A stretch of DNA of 64,000 nucleotides from CAYMUR01 sp964393615 (GCA_964393615.1 CAYMUR010000017.1:1-64000); one strand, 5' to 3'; shown: positions 1 through 10,647, counted from the first letter of the stretch. Notes: generated from the sequence alone by a model not told the origin. Program-made: numbers and translations.

Positions 1-3000
1 TGACCACCATGCTTGCCGGCTCCTGGGCCAAAGTCACAGATCGCATCAGATTCAGAAAGGACTTCTCGGTCATGTTCGACAACTACCAGCGTATTCCCTA
101 AATCACGTAGTTTATGCAAGGCCGAAAGAAGGCGTCGGTTGTCTCGAGGATGCAAACCGATCGTAGGCTCGTCCAATACGTAAAGGACACCACAAAGTCC
201 GCTCCCAAGCTGGCTGGCTAGACGAATCCGCTGAAACTCTCCACCCGACAGCGTGGCCGCAGGTCGAGACAAGGTGATATATTCAAGACCAACATCACAC
301 AAAAACTGCAGCCTGTTTTTAACTTCGCGTACAATTTCTCCTGCAATTTTTCGTTCTCTCGCGTTCATTTTCCAGCTGTTAATGACTTGTAGCAGTTCTC
401 CCAACGGTATTTGACAATAATCGGCAATCATACGGTTGTGAAAACGTACCGCCGCAGCATCGTCGCGTAATCGACTACCATCGCAAGTTGTACATGGAAC
501 TTCGTCCACAAGGTGATCCAGCTTCGCACGTAACGCTGGAGACACGCGAGACGCTTCGTCCAATGCCGGATAAATCCCTTTGAACTGAAAACGAAAAAGT
601 AGCGCTCGTTGTGTTTGAGCCCGTTTGTTTTTTTTGGAATTCGTCTGCGTGGCATTTTTTCGCTTACGTTTTTTTGCCGTCGTCGGTTTCTCCGCATACA
701 CTTCGAACCACTCCTCTCCGGTGCCGTGCATGATGAGCCTGCGCTGACGGGGACCTAGTTGCTCAAAGGGCATGTCAAGATCAATACCTGTTTTCTCGGC
801 AATTGCTTCCAGCATCCACTGAGATTCATTTTTCTGTAGAGAAGGCCAAACATGCAGCGCACCGTCACGCAAACTGAGCCGCGAATCATTCAGCAAGGCA
901 GTCGGGTTGGCTCCAATCTGTGTTCCCAATCCTTCGCATGCGCCACACCATCCCAATTGGCTATTGAAGGAAAAATTATGGGGCAAGAGCCTGTCAAAAC
1001 TGCGACCGCAATGATCACATGCCAAATGCTGGCTATGGGTCTCGACGTTCCACCGCTCTTCGAGGATCGTCTCATCCACGAAAGCCAGTCGCAAGACTCC
1101 CTTTCCCAGTGCCAATGCCACTTCGATGCTTTCGGCAATACGTCCACGGGATTTCTTTCCCACGACAATTCGGTCCACGAGAACATCAACTTCATGGCGT
1201 CGACGACGGTCGATAGCTGGTGGATCGTCCAACGAATAAGTCTGACCGTCAACTCGTATCCGAACATAACCCGAAGTGCGTAGAGCACCCCACAACGCCG
1301 TATATTGCTGTCCTGCATCGACTTCTACGGGGGCCAATAGATAGAGTTTGGTTCCCTCCGCGATGGCCAGAACCTTGTCAATGATCTCGTCGCTCGATTG
1401 AGTACCGATCGGAATCTCGCAATCAGGACAGTGCGGAGTCCCCAGGCGAGCCATCAAAATTCGCAAATAATCATATATTTCCGTCACCGTTCCAACGGTA
1501 GAACGAGGAGTGTGACCGAGATTGCGCTGTTCAATGGCAATCGCCGGCGACAACCCATCAATGTGCTCCAACTTGGGTTTTTGCATCTGCGATACAAATT
1601 GTCTTGCATAAGCACTCAAACTTTCAACATAACGTCGCTGACCCTCAGCATAGATCGTGTCCATGGCCAGTGAAGTCTTGCCAGAACCACTAGGTCCGCA
1701 AAACGTCGTCATTGTGTCACGTTGAATCTCAACATCAACGTACTTTAAATTATGTTGCTGGGCCCCGCGAACCGTTATCTTTTGCGTGGACTTGTCAGAC
1801 GGCTTGCCTGAACGGTTTCTGCGTTTTAATGGGTGGTCCCCATGTCCCAGGCGCTTCTGGTGCCTTGATGATTCCCGCTGTAGAATTTCGTACAGTGCGA
1901 CTGCCGTGTGGGAAATGAATTCGCCTTGTTTCGCACGACCATTATCACCAGCAATTATTTTTTCCGGAGTACCCTGGATAATCACATGGCCCCCAGCTTC
2001 ACCTCCCTCAGGCCCCAGATCAATCACCCAATCTGCAGTTTTAATGACATCCAGATTATGTTCAACGACAACGACGGTATTTCCTGCAGTGACAAATCCA
2101 TGTAGCACTTTTAACAATAGCTTAACATCAGCAAAATGAAGCCCGGTCGTCGGTTCGTCAAGCAGATAAAGAGTGCGTCCTGTACTTCGCTTCACCAGTT
2201 CGCGGGCTAGTTTGATACGCTGGGCCTCGCCACCTGACAAGGTAGGAGATGGTTGCCCCAGTTTGAGATAATCTAGGCCAACATCATGCAATGTCTGTAA
2301 TTTCTGGAAAACCTTCGGTACGTTTTCAAACAGACCAAGCAGCTGTTGAATGTCCATTTCCAGCACGTCTGCAATAGATTTTTCTTTAAACCGGACCTGC
2401 AATGTTTCATGGTTGAAACGATGACCTTCACAGACAGGACATTCCACCCAGACATCCGCCAGAAAATCCATTTCCAGACGAGTTGATCCGTTTCCTTCGC
2501 AAGCTTCACAACGCCCTCCTTTAACATTGAAGCTAAACCTGCCAGGCTTATAGCCACGACGCTTGGCTTCAGGAAGCTGTGCAAATAGATTGCGAATATC
2601 ATCAAACACCTTGATGTACGTGCCTGGGTTCGAACGTGGCGTTCTCCCAATTGGCGATTGATCGATGGCGATCAACTTATCGAGATGTTCCAGCCCTTCC
2701 ACACTTTGATGCGCACCCGGTTCCGCCTTGCCACCGTTGAGATCACGATGTAACACCTTACCGAGAATGTCGTTTGCTAATGAACTCTTGCCGGACCCAG
2801 AAACGCCAGTTACGCAGACCAGTAGACCAAGTGGGATTTCGACATCAATATTCTTTAAGTTATTGTGTGCTGCTCCAATGATCTTCAGAAAATGACCGCC
2901 CGGAGCGCGACGTTCCTGGGGAACGTCAATAGCCAGCGTGCCCGAAAGATACTTTCCTGTAACGCTCCGCTTCGATTGCATGACATCCGTCGCAGATCCT

Positions 3001-4877
3001 TCGGCAACAACATGGCCTCCCCGTACTCCCGCCCCAGGACCGAAATCAACCATATGGTCTGCTGCCCACATGGTATCTTCATCATGCTCAACTACGAGTA
3101 CCGTATTACCCATATCCCGAAGCTGTCCCAACGTATCAAGCAACTGCTGATTGTCACGTGGGTGAAGACCAATCGATGGCTCATCTAAGATGTACAGCAC
3201 GCCAACCAAGCCACAGCCTACTTGTCCAGCTAGTCGGATCCTTTGTGTTTCACCACCGGATAACGTTGGTGCAGTACGAGAAAGAGTCAAGTAGTTCAAA
3301 CCAACATTCATCAAAAAACCAAGACGGCCACAGATCTCCTTGAGAGCTTCGGCAGCAATGACCGCACGCGTATCTCCAAGTTTTAACTGCTGGAAGAAAA
3401 GGCCTGCATCAGCAATGGACAGAGCACATACTTCGGGCAACGTGCGCCACGAGCTTTTAGCAAACTGTGGATGTGTGGAACAAAGCTTAACGGAACGTGC
3501 CTGTGGATTGAGTCGCGCACCATGGCAATCCGGACAGACAATAGTACTCATGTACTTTTCCATCTGGCGCAGATGCGTGTTACTCTTTGTATTGCGGTAT
3601 TTTGAAAGCAGTTCAGGAATAATACCTTCCCAGGTTCCACCATATTTTTGTGGCCGTTCACCACCTCGCCAAGTAAACGTGATATGCGTTTCTTCCATAC
3701 CCCACAACCATTTATCCCGCAATGACTGTTCCAATTCGTCCCATGGAGTTTCCAACATCGTGCCAGGGGGAAGTTGTTCGATCCGCTCTATTGTGTCTGA
3801 AACACCCTGGTAGATATGCCTTTTCCACCGACCAAGACTAGACCAACGGCCCACCGTTTCGACACAACCCTGTTTAAAAGACCATTTCGCCTTCGGCACC
3901 AGTAATTCAGGATCGAACGAAAACATTCGTCCCAAACCATCACACTCAAAACACATACCTTGTGGACTGTTGAAACTAAACATTTGCGGTGTAGGCGGTT
4001 CAAAACTGACACCGCAGGCTGTGCAAGCGTAATTTGCTGACAACACAATATCGTCCGAACTGCTATGCCCGGACCGTTTGCCACGTGAATGAGCCCGACC
4101 ACTCAAAAGAGCAGCGTCAACAGGCAGTGCTTCGCTGGTAGATTTTTCAGCTGGTGATGTCTCCAGGGCAACAATCAGATTACCCTGCCCTAACTTCATC
4201 GCCAACTCCACAGATTCAGCAACCCGAGACCGAATGTTTTTCTTAATCTCCAACCGGTCAACAATGACCTCGATATTATGCCGCATGCGACGATCCAACT
4301 GCAAATCATCATTCAATGAGACCACGTTTCGATCGACTCGGGCACGAACAAAACCTTGTTTCAACAAATCAACAAACAGGTCGCGGTATTCTCCTTTTTG
4401 ACCGCGAACAATCGGTGCCAGAATGGCAAAGTGTGTCTTCGGTGGTAACTGTAGAATTCTCTCTATGATCTCATCACGTGTTTGAGCCGTGATTGCTTTA
4501 CCACACTCAGGACAAAATCCGGTTCCGACCCGTGCATATAAAACTCGCAGGTAGTCATATATTTCGGTAATCGTGCCAACTGTCGAGCGAGGATTGTTAC
4601 CCGCTGTCTTTTGTGAAATCGAAATAGAAGGACTCAACCCCCCAATAAAGTCGACATCTGGTTTTGGCATCTGGCCTAGAAACTGACGAGCAAAACTCGA
4701 CAAACTTTCGACGTACCGCCGTTGACCTTCTGCATACAGCGTATCAAATGCAAGGCTACTTTTCCCAGAACCACTCACACCGGTCATACAAACAAGCTGA
4801 TTCCTGGGAAGCACCAAGCTGACATCACACAAATTGTGTTCACGGGCACCTTTGATAACAATATCGGAAGGAGTCAT
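1..4877 (-). CDS. uvrA: Excinuclease ABC subunit A, tandem double-length form (3' end outside window)
   Basis: DNA damage recognition ATPase of UvrABC nucleotide excision repair. The frame is open from ATG at 4877 to the left edge (about 1625 residues) without a stop. Residues 1 to about 1000 are a complete UvrA: Walker A GVSGSGKSS near 33, zinc-finger Cys pairs near 282 and 305, signature LSGGETQR near 537, LDEPSIGLHPRDN, a second Walker A near 690, second zinc-finger pairs (CEAC, CPVC) near 786 and 809, signature LSGGEAQR near 878. A basic linker follows, and from about residue 1030 a second UvrA begins (GAQQHNLKYVDVEI, Walker A GPSGSGKTS, Cys pairs CDHC/CGAC, signature LSGGEFQR near 1544) and leaves the window. 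Ordinary UvrA is about 940 residues. As known from the family, Chlamydia also has a fused UvrA of about 1790 residues. The start is set by the usual N-terminal motif; SD-like GGAG is adjacent. Identity is certain; total length is not visible. Confidence 0.96.
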   Translation of the reverse strand, partial: MTPSDIVIKGAREHNLCDVSLVLPRNQLVCMTGVSGSGKSSLAFDTLYAEGQRRYVESLSSFARQFLGQMPKPDVDFIGGLSPSISISQKTAGNNPRSTVGTITEIYDYLRVLYARVGTGFCPECGKAITAQTRDEIIERILQLPPKTHFAILAPIVRGQKGEYRDLFVDLLKQGFVRARVDRNVVSLNDDLQLDRRMRHNIEVIVDRLEIKKNIRSRVAESVELAMKLGQGNLIVALETSPAEKSTSEALPVDAALLSGRAHSRGKRSGHSSSDDIVLSANYACTACGVSFEPPTPQMFSFNSPQGMCFECDGLGRMFSFDPELLVPKAKWSFKQGCVETVGRWSSLGRWKRHIYQGVSDTIERIEQLPPGTMLETPWDELEQSLRDKWLWGMEETHITFTWRGGERPQKYGGTWEGIIPELLSKYRNTKSNTHLRQMEKYMSTIVCPDCHGARLNPQARSVKLCSTHPQFAKSSWRTLPEVCALSIADAGLFFQQLKLGDTRAVIAAEALKEICGRLGFLMNVGLNYLTLSRTAPTLSGGETQRIRLAGQVGCGLVGVLYILDEPSIGLHPRDNQQLLDTLGQLRDMGNTVLVVEHDEDTMWAADHMVDFGPGAGVRGGHVVAEGSATDVMQSKRSVTGKYLSGTLAIDVPQERRAPGGHFLKIIGAAHNNLKNIDVEIPLGLLVCVTGVSGSGKSSLANDILGKVLHRDLNGGKAEPGAHQSVEGLEHLDKLIAIDQSPIGRTPRSNPGTYIKVFDDIRNLFAQLPEAKRRGYKPGRFSFNVKGGRCEACEGNGSTRLEMDFLADVWVECPVCEGHRFNHETLQVRFKEKSIADVLEMDIQQLLGLFENVPKVFQKLQTLHDVGLDYLKLGQPSPTLSGGEAQRIKLARELVKRSTGRTLYLLDEPTTGLHFADVKLLLKVLHGFVTAGNTVVVVEHNLDVIKTADWVIDLGPEGGEAGGHVIIQGTPEKIIAGDNGRAKQGEFISHTAVALYEILQRESSRHQKRLGHGDHPLKRRNRSGKPSDKSTQKITVRGAQQHNLKYVDVEIQRDTMTTFCGPSGSGKTSLAMDTIYAEGQRRYVESLSAYARQFVSQMQKPKLEHIDGLSPAIAIEQRNLGHTPRSTVGTVTEIYDYLRILMARLGTPHCPDCEIPIGTQSSDEIIDKVLAIAEGTKLYLLAPVEVDAGQQYTALWGALRTSGYVRIRVDGQTYSLDDPPAIDRRRRHEVDVLVDRIVVGKKSRGRIAESIEVALALGKGVLRLAFVDETILEERWNVETHSQHLACDHCGRSFDRLLPHNFSFNSQLGWCGACEGLGTQIGANPTALLNDSRLSLRDGALHVWPSLQKNESQWMLEAIAEKTGIDLDMPFEQLGPRQRRLIMHGTGEEWFEVYAEKPTTAKKRKRKNATQTNSKKNKRAQTQRALLFRFQFKGIYPALDEASRVSPALRAKLDHLVDEVPCTTCDGSRLRDDAAAVRFHNRMIADYCQIPLGELLQVINSWKMNARERKIAGEIVREVKNRLQFLCDVGLEYITLSRPAATLSGGEFQRIRLASQLGSGLCGVLYVLDEPTIGLHPRDNRRLLSALHKLRDLGNTLVVVEHDREVLSESDAICDFGPGAGKHGG

Positions 4878-4966
4878 AGCTACAGGGTACCGAGAGGCTG
4901 ATTCGGAAATTTAGCAAAACCTTGAATTATAAAATGAATCGGATCTCTTTAACAGGTCATTGCTTT

Positions 4967-6076
4967 TTATTCTGAATCCATAACACGTCCATGAATATAA
5001 ACATCCTCTGCACTGCGTTGCACAACAGGATCATTAAGCCACCGCGCCAGGTCCATTGACTCTATTCCCGCCCCTGAAATAGGACTTCGTGCTGCCGCGC
5101 CTCCGATCAACTTCGGTGCCACAAAGACGTGTATTTCGTCAATATGGTTCTGATCAAAAAGAGTACCAAGTAATTCCCCCCCGCCTTCCACAAGCAGATT
5201 TGACATCCGCCGTCTACCGAGTTCATCCAGTAATTGCAGTAAACGCTTGGCATGAGATGCAGCGTCACAACATATTATCTCACAACCAGCTGCTTCCAAC
5301 TGTCGACAACGATCGTCTGGTGCAGTCTGACTAACCGCGACACAGACGGGAGCGACGCTACTGGTACGAACCAATTGACTGTCGAGAGACAAAGATGCAT
5401 TGGAATCCACCACAATACGAGTCGCTGTCCTAGGACCGGGTGGACGAGCAGTCAAAAGCGGATCGTCCCAATCTACCGTATGACGTCCAACGAGAATGGC
5501 ATCCATCCTTCCGCGCAGCACATGAGCAACGGCTCGAGAAGATTCACTTGAGATCCATTGGCTACTACCCGTACAACTAGCGATACGTCCATCAAGCGTC
5601 ATTGCCCATTTAGCAATGATCCAAGGCCGCCCGGCACAAATCATCTTTGCATACGGCGCCATGAGGACATTTGCTTCTTCAGACAACAAACCTATCTCAA
5701 CTTCGAGACCTGACTTTTGCAACTGCGTAATGCCTTGACCATGTACTTCGTGGTAAGGATCTTCTAGGGCGACCACCACACGGCTGATGCCAACAGCAAT
5801 GATCTGATCGGTACAAGGAAGAGTTTTTCCATGATGGCAACACGGCTCTAACGTCACATACAAAGTTGCTCCAGATAAACGTTCTCCTGCAGCTTGAATC
5901 GCTACGATCTCTGCGTGCGGCCCGCCAAATTGCTGATGCCAACCTTCTCCAATAACCTGCTCTCCATCGGCAATCACACAACCGACCATCGGATTAGGCT
6001 CAACATGACCTTCACCACGCTTGGCAAGCTTCAACGCACGATGCATGTGAGTTTGATCCAGCAAAGAAAAACTCAT
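4967..6076 (-). CDS. ribD: Riboflavin biosynthesis deaminase/reductase RibD
   Basis: Bifunctional enzyme of riboflavin synthesis: deamination of the diaminohydroxy-phosphoribosylamino-pyrimidine, then NADPH reduction of the ribosyl side chain. About 369 residues. The N-terminal half has the zinc deaminase motif, HAE in GGPHAEIVAIQ and PCCHHGKTLPC near residues 80-91, preceded by EPNPMVGCVI. The C-terminal reductase starts at AKWAMTLDGRIA and contains DDPLLTAR and the VEGGGELLGTLF glycine motif. The frame is open upstream to 6175, but RibD proteins begin just before the HMHRALKLA helix, so ATG 6076 (GGTGGAAC upstream) is preferred. It is transcribed toward uvrA with a gap of about 90 bases; no other rib gene is nearby and no FMN riboswitch was recognised in the 135 bases upstream. 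Confidence 0.95.
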   Translation of the reverse strand: MSFSLLDQTHMHRALKLAKRGEGHVEPNPMVGCVIADGEQVIGEGWHQQFGGPHAEIVAIQAAGERLSGATLYVTLEPCCHHGKTLPCTDQIIAVGISRVVVALEDPYHEVHGQGITQLQKSGLEVEIGLLSEEANVLMAPYAKMICAGRPWIIAKWAMTLDGRIASCTGSSQWISSESSRAVAHVLRGRMDAILVGRHTVDWDDPLLTARPPGPRTATRIVVDSNASLSLDSQLVRTSSVAPVCVAVSQTAPDDRCRQLEAAGCEIICCDAASHAKRLLQLLDELGRRRMSNLLVEGGGELLGTLFDQNHIDEIHVFVAPKLIGGAAARSPISGAGIESMDLARWLNDPVVQRSAEDVYIHGRVMDSE

Positions 6077-6211
6077 AACTGTTCCACCAAGAAGCTCTCG
6101 CCACACGGATCCTATGCTTGACTTAGGCGTTCCAATGCGATTGGACAACAGACAATACACTGTATGATGAAGCACGAACTATGAGTGCTCGTCGCATCAT
6201 TCATGTAACGA

Positions 6212-8359
6212 TCAATCGTTTTCGGGCAGCCAAATACCAGACTGATTACCTTCGTCAGACGGCTTGGCACTTTCTGGCGTCCAAATCTCACCAGTAGACG
6301 ACGTCTCCGCAGGTACTGTTTCTGGAACGGGCAGGTCGCTTTCACGCTCTACTGCTGAATCGGGCGCCGGCCTGATCCCGAGGGCTGTCAATGTTTCATA
6401 CAGTTTTTCGGCAACTCCCGGCTGGTCCAAATAACGCAGCTGAATCTCTTGGACAACTCGCGAAAAATGATCCACTTCACCTCGCTGTAAGCGATAGGAA
6501 AGCTCTGCAATCATAAACATAGCAGGCGATTCTCGGTTGGCGACGGACACTTCCTGTGCACGGAGCAAGTAATCCAAGGCATCACGAGTGGAATTAGTGC
6601 TACGTGCCAGTAGGGCACAAATAAATGGCTCTGGAAACAACTCACTCATACTTGGACGAGCAAGCGCTTCCTTACCCAGTACTTGCAACGCATGAATCTC
6701 GTTATAGAGGATCGACCTGCGAAGAGCCTGTCCCAGCTGTTCGTCTGAAAGCTTGACTGTGTCCAAACGATGCAACCGCCATATGGGAACTGACTCCAAG
6801 TCTTCTTTCCACGGATCGATCGCATCAGGCCGTGGTAGTCCCAGCGTAACCCGCAAACGATTTATATCAATATTCCGTGCAATGGCTTCGCGCGACAATT
6901 CCAGTCGCAAGACCGTCGCCAACAACGCTCGTCGTAATCCAGGTATTTTGGCGGCTTCCCCAGGCGAATGGCCATCCAATACCTTCATGGGGAGATGCAG
7001 CCATTCATGAATAGCATTGTGGTTAAAATACTGTTGCCGAAATTGTTCTAGCTTGTCAACCGATCCTTCAGTAGGGAACTTTGGAGCCGCATGACGCTCG
7101 ATGGCGGGGATCGGCATGGTCTCTTGAATCTCGCTCGACAAGGGATCCTGTGCCAAACGATCTCCCAAAATCTGTCGCAAATGCGATGTATAATAGTCAG
7201 CTTCTCGGATCACCGGAAAGATCCATTCCACCCTCGCATTACGATCCGTCTGTTTACCATAAACGTGTAATTGGCCACTGCGACCAGCGACGTTGTCTAC
7301 CGCGACCTCTTGTAGAGATTTTACAAAAGGTCTGTCCAATATATCAAAAACTGCTTTGGGTGGTGGTTCATCCGCGGTAGCACCCTGTTTGGGTTGAATG
7401 GGAAGATGCACCGCATGCGGATCACTCAACAACAATTCGACCAAGGAATCAGTGTCGGAGACATCATAAACGACACGCATCACATCCACCTCGTCGATCT
7501 GTGATGCATCGAGCAATTGCGCTATAGCTTCTGCTTCGACAGCTGTTTCCAGGGAAACATGCTTCAAAGTTGCTAAGCGTCGAAATGCTTCTGTCGCTGC
7601 TTCATCCTGTCCTAACCAGCATCTCACATTAGCAAGCTGATACCATAGCCACGGCTCTTTGGAAAACTGCCCCGTAAGCCGTTCAAGCTGCTCCGCGGTT
7701 TGAGCCCACACACCAACCGGCACACGTGACATGATCTCATCCACCTGCTCATTCCAAGGTGCATCATCAGGCCGGTCCGGCACGGGCATTGGAGCGCGAA
7801 GAAAAAGAGGAAATTGCCACGCCGAAAGAAAGTCATTTAACGTAGAGGAAACCTGTGGCTGGTCTTCGTCCTTGGCAAATGCTAACAACAACATCAGATG
7901 GGCCCGCGCAGCAATGCATTTGCGCTCCAGCGTCAGTCGATCGACGACTGCCTCGACAGCACCTAACAATTCAGACGGTACTTTTCCATCACAGATATCA
8001 AGCGCGCGTTGCAATGGCTCTACACCATTACAATTTTCATCGCCAATCGCCTGTAACATAGAGATCTGACACAATGCCAGGGGATTATCAGGGTATTTTT
8101 CCGCAAACAATTCTGCCGTTTGTCGGGCTCTTTCATACTGTTCCAATTCGATCTCTAAACGTGATTTAATTGACAAGAACGCTGCGCGGTCCTTGCCCGT
8201 TGAAATCAACTTGTCGACTTCGGCCAAACATGCCAACCTTTGCTCGCCTTCAAACATCCGCACAATGCGGCTCAACTCAGCAGCGAGATCGGCACAACAA
8301 CAGAATTTTATCTTTTTGCCACTACCACAGGGGCAAAAAGAATACGAATCTATAGACAT
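6212..8359 (-). CDS. SEC-C zinc motif protein with TPR-like helical repeats
   Basis: A 715-residue protein of unknown function. Residues 9-22 are a SEC-C zinc-binding motif (CPCGSGKKIKFCC), the same fold as the SecA C-terminus, known to bind SecB, ribosomes or nucleic acid in other proteins. The rest is helical and TPR-like (for example residues 60-130 with ERARQTAELFAEKYPDNPLAL, and 215-260 around EPWLWYQLANVRCWLGQDEAATEAFR), ending in a low-complexity acidic/proline tail rich in P, E, S and T. There is no signal peptide, so it is probably cytoplasmic. ATG 8359 has an AAGGA box about ten bases upstream. It stands upstream of ribD on the same strand, 135 bases away. A role in protein quality control or translation is inference only. 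Confidence 0.85.
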   Translation of the reverse strand: MSIDSYSFCPCGSGKKIKFCCCADLAAELSRIVRMFEGEQRLACLAEVDKLISTGKDRAAFLSIKSRLEIELEQYERARQTAELFAEKYPDNPLALCQISMLQAIGDENCNGVEPLQRALDICDGKVPSELLGAVEAVVDRLTLERKCIAARAHLMLLLAFAKDEDQPQVSSTLNDFLSAWQFPLFLRAPMPVPDRPDDAPWNEQVDEIMSRVPVGVWAQTAEQLERLTGQFSKEPWLWYQLANVRCWLGQDEAATEAFRRLATLKHVSLETAVEAEAIAQLLDASQIDEVDVMRVVYDVSDTDSLVELLLSDPHAVHLPIQPKQGATADEPPPKAVFDILDRPFVKSLQEVAVDNVAGRSGQLHVYGKQTDRNARVEWIFPVIREADYYTSHLRQILGDRLAQDPLSSEIQETMPIPAIERHAAPKFPTEGSVDKLEQFRQQYFNHNAIHEWLHLPMKVLDGHSPGEAAKIPGLRRALLATVLRLELSREAIARNIDINRLRVTLGLPRPDAIDPWKEDLESVPIWRLHRLDTVKLSDEQLGQALRRSILYNEIHALQVLGKEALARPSMSELFPEPFICALLARSTNSTRDALDYLLRAQEVSVANRESPAMFMIAELSYRLQRGEVDHFSRVVQEIQLRYLDQPGVAEKLYETLTALGIRPAPDSAVERESDLPVPETVPAETSSTGEIWTPESAKPSDEGNQSGIWLPEND

Positions 8360-9189
8360 GTCGAGTTGTCCTTGGTCCGATACTTGGAAGCAATGAATCT
8401 ACCGAAAACAAACAGGCGCAGCCAACAATAGAACAGCAGTACCTTACAGTCACTGGCCCCATCCTACCAAAGTGACCACGCTCTGCAAGATCCAGGAACA
8501 CAACAAGGGTAAATGCTCCCGACCCGCTGAAAAAAACACCAAAGTCTCCTTTTAACATTTTGGCAAAACCTGCGATGCGCCCAACGCACAAAAAGGCTGT
8601 ACCAGCGGCATCCTGCAAAATACTTAATGCAAGAGTGACGACACATCGAAAAATACTCGTCGCCACAAGAAAGTGGACACCAGTTCACCCACGTGAGAGT
8701 CACCTACTCCACGACTTCAATGTTGTCCAGACTGTTCTTTCACTCGGTCAGCTGGTCGACCCGGACACATGAGATTCAGTGAATCAAGTCACTCCTGTAC
8801 CTTCCGGATAAACCGACCTGTCAGCTTGGATGTCATCTGTGACGGTGGTCGGTCTGGTGAAATTAAAATGGGGCCTCTCTCTGAGCCAGAACCGTTCCGC
8901 ATAAAAAGTCGATACTACTCAACACGCTACCGCGACTCGGCTGACCCAAGTAATATTCTTCTGAAGGCAACAACAACGCTGTGACCAGCACACCACCCAA
9001 GCTTGCAAATTCGCTGCCTACCGACGGGGAGGTATGGGATACGGGTGACACGGTTCATGAAGGGTCGGAATGCGGATACCAAACACCAATCAGACTGCAG
9101 GCAAGTGTCTGCCAGCTTATTTTCGCTCAATCACAACCACCCGGGTTAGATCAAACATAGAACTACCTATCTCTTTGACTGTTGTCGCT
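8360..9189. other. Long intergenic region without a recognisable gene
   Basis: About 830 bases between the SEC-C gene and the transaldolase stop codon. Short frames exist (for example a hydrophobic one on the minus strand at 8322-8666) but none resembles a known family, has a convincing ribosome-binding site, or keeps planctomycete-like codon patterns. The part next to 8359 presumably holds the SEC-C promoter, and the part near 9160 the transaldolase 3' end. No tRNA, tmRNA, SRP or RNase P signature was seen. It may be decayed coding sequence. Confidence 0.5.
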
Positions 9190-10260
9190 TTAGCTCGCTG
9201 CCAGTTGTGTCCTTTTTTCGGCAATCTGCGCCAGCAAGCCTTTTTGTGGATCGGCAAATTTCTTGATACCTTCCTCCATCAAGACTTGTTCCATATGCGC
9301 CATGTCGATTTCGCGATCAATCTCGGCAAGTACATCTGTTCCAACTAGCTGATCCACCATCGGGCTAAAAGTCATACCACTGGCCTGGACAGCTTCATTC
9401 GTAGCCGGTGGATTGGTTTCGATATCACTACCCGCAAAGGCTGCCACATATTTGGTAGCTGGATCTTCCGGTTTTTTCGTACCTGTACTGGCAAAAATCA
9501 TTTCCTGCTGCAAGGCCGTATGATTGTCAGACCAAAACTTTTTGTTTTCTGCCCAAATACGTTTGGCATTCACAATACCGACTTGGCCCTGGGCTTCGTT
9601 CGAAAGATGGGCTACGTGTTTCTCCGTGTACACATCAACCCGCGATACAAAGATACTGTAGACACTTTTAAACTGTTCCAACGAAGCACGTCGCTGTGCT
9701 CCTCGCCAACAAGCATCGCGAGCGGCCTGATATTGGCGTGGCGAAAAGATTAGTGTGACATTTAATGTGACACCACTGGCCGCCAGTTCTTCCAGCGACT
9801 CTAGACCTGCTGGTGTTGCCGGAACCTTGATCATCCGGTTCTGGTGTCCGGTGGCCCATTGCTTACCAAGCTCAATGTACTGCGCTACCCGTTCGGCATG
9901 CGGGAGACCAAGCTGTGGATCTTCCAACAACGGATCAAGCTCAAAACTGACGTAACCATCATTTCCGTTTGTTTCTTGCCAAACAGGCAAAAAGACATCT
10001 TGGGCTTGCTTTACTAGCTTGTCTGTCATTCTCCATGCAATGTCCGCATCACTCAAACCCCCCTGTAATAACTCATCTAATTCAGCATCAAACCGACCTG
10101 TCTTGAGTAGATCTGAGACAATGACCGGATTAGAGGTCGCACCGGTCGCTCCCAGTTCGCGATTAGAACGCACTAAATCTGGATCGATCGAATCCAACCA
10201 CAGTTTCGTTCCACATGCGATCAATGATTGCAATGATGTCGTCAAAATAGATGCTCCCAT
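9190..10260 (-). CDS. tal: Transaldolase
   Basis: Pentose phosphate enzyme that moves a dihydroxyacetone unit between sugar phosphates through a lysine Schiff base. About 356 residues. TKLWLDSIDPDLV opens the barrel, ATSNPVIVSDLL is the conserved second strand, and NRMIKVPATPAG carries the Schiff-base lysine (about K145). GVTLNVTLIFS and ASTGTKKPEDPATKYV are further family signatures. The frame stays open to an ATG at 10326, but the extra 22 residues look non-conserved, so ATG 10260 is preferred; neither start has a strong Shine-Dalgarno. It is a single gene, with 387 bases separating it from the divergent BBP7 gene. The family is certain; the start is moderately sure. Confidence 0.94.
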   Translation of the reverse strand: MGASILTTSLQSLIACGTKLWLDSIDPDLVRSNRELGATGATSNPVIVSDLLKTGRFDAELDELLQGGLSDADIAWRMTDKLVKQAQDVFLPVWQETNGNDGYVSFELDPLLEDPQLGLPHAERVAQYIELGKQWATGHQNRMIKVPATPAGLESLEELAASGVTLNVTLIFSPRQYQAARDACWRGAQRRASLEQFKSVYSIFVSRVDVYTEKHVAHLSNEAQGQVGIVNAKRIWAENKKFWSDNHTALQQEMIFASTGTKKPEDPATKYVAAFAGSDIETNPPATNEAVQASGMTFSPMVDQLVGTDVLAEIDREIDMAHMEQVLMEEGIKKFADPQKGLLAQIAEKRTQLAAS

Positions 10261-10647
10261 ATCTAGTAACCCGTCGGCTTGGCTGCATGCAGTAAACGAC
10301 TGCAGGACGAGGTCCAACTGGTCCATTTTTGTGTGGTAAAACAGGTTGGATATGGGACATTGTAGCGAAAAAGATGCTTTGCAGAAATTGCGGAAACTCT
10401 ACTGGTTATAAAAATTTCTCCGAATCTACTGGATATAACGATTATTTCTCGACTTCGGATGATTTTTTTCCGATGAGGCAGTAGGACTTCCTGCCGGAGC
10501 AACGGTAGGGTCGTGATTGGTCCATGAAAATAGAGGTCATATTGGTATCGTGAGTCCGCCATCTAACCGGTTGGACAGTGGTTCCTACTGTAGATTTTGT
10601 GAACCAATGTCCCCATACCGGTAGTAGCGTCCGAAAGGAAATGTTCG
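10261..10647. other. Divergent promoter region, tal / first BBP7 gene
   Basis: 387 bases between divergently transcribed genes. It contains AT-rich blocks and the 15-mer ccgatgaggcagtag at 10470-10484, which recurs with one mismatch upstream of the second BBP7 gene (12428-12442). An AAGGAA box at 10635-10640 serves the GTG start of the next gene. No individual promoter can be assigned with confidence. Confidence 0.45.

Noticed and set aside
428..4102. Several plus- and minus-strand frames of 60-157 codons inside the uvrA region
   Set aside because: They lie within the continuous UvrA frame, have no domain similarity, and match its antisense or shifted reading.
1..4877. Suspicion that the double UvrA is a frameshift artefact
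   Set aside because: The codon phase at 4877 and at the left edge is the same and no stop occurs between, so no net indel is needed.
8322..8666. Hydrophobic 114-codon minus-strand frame
   Set aside because: It overlaps the start of the SEC-C gene, has no ribosome-binding site and no recognisable family; more likely chance or decayed sequence.
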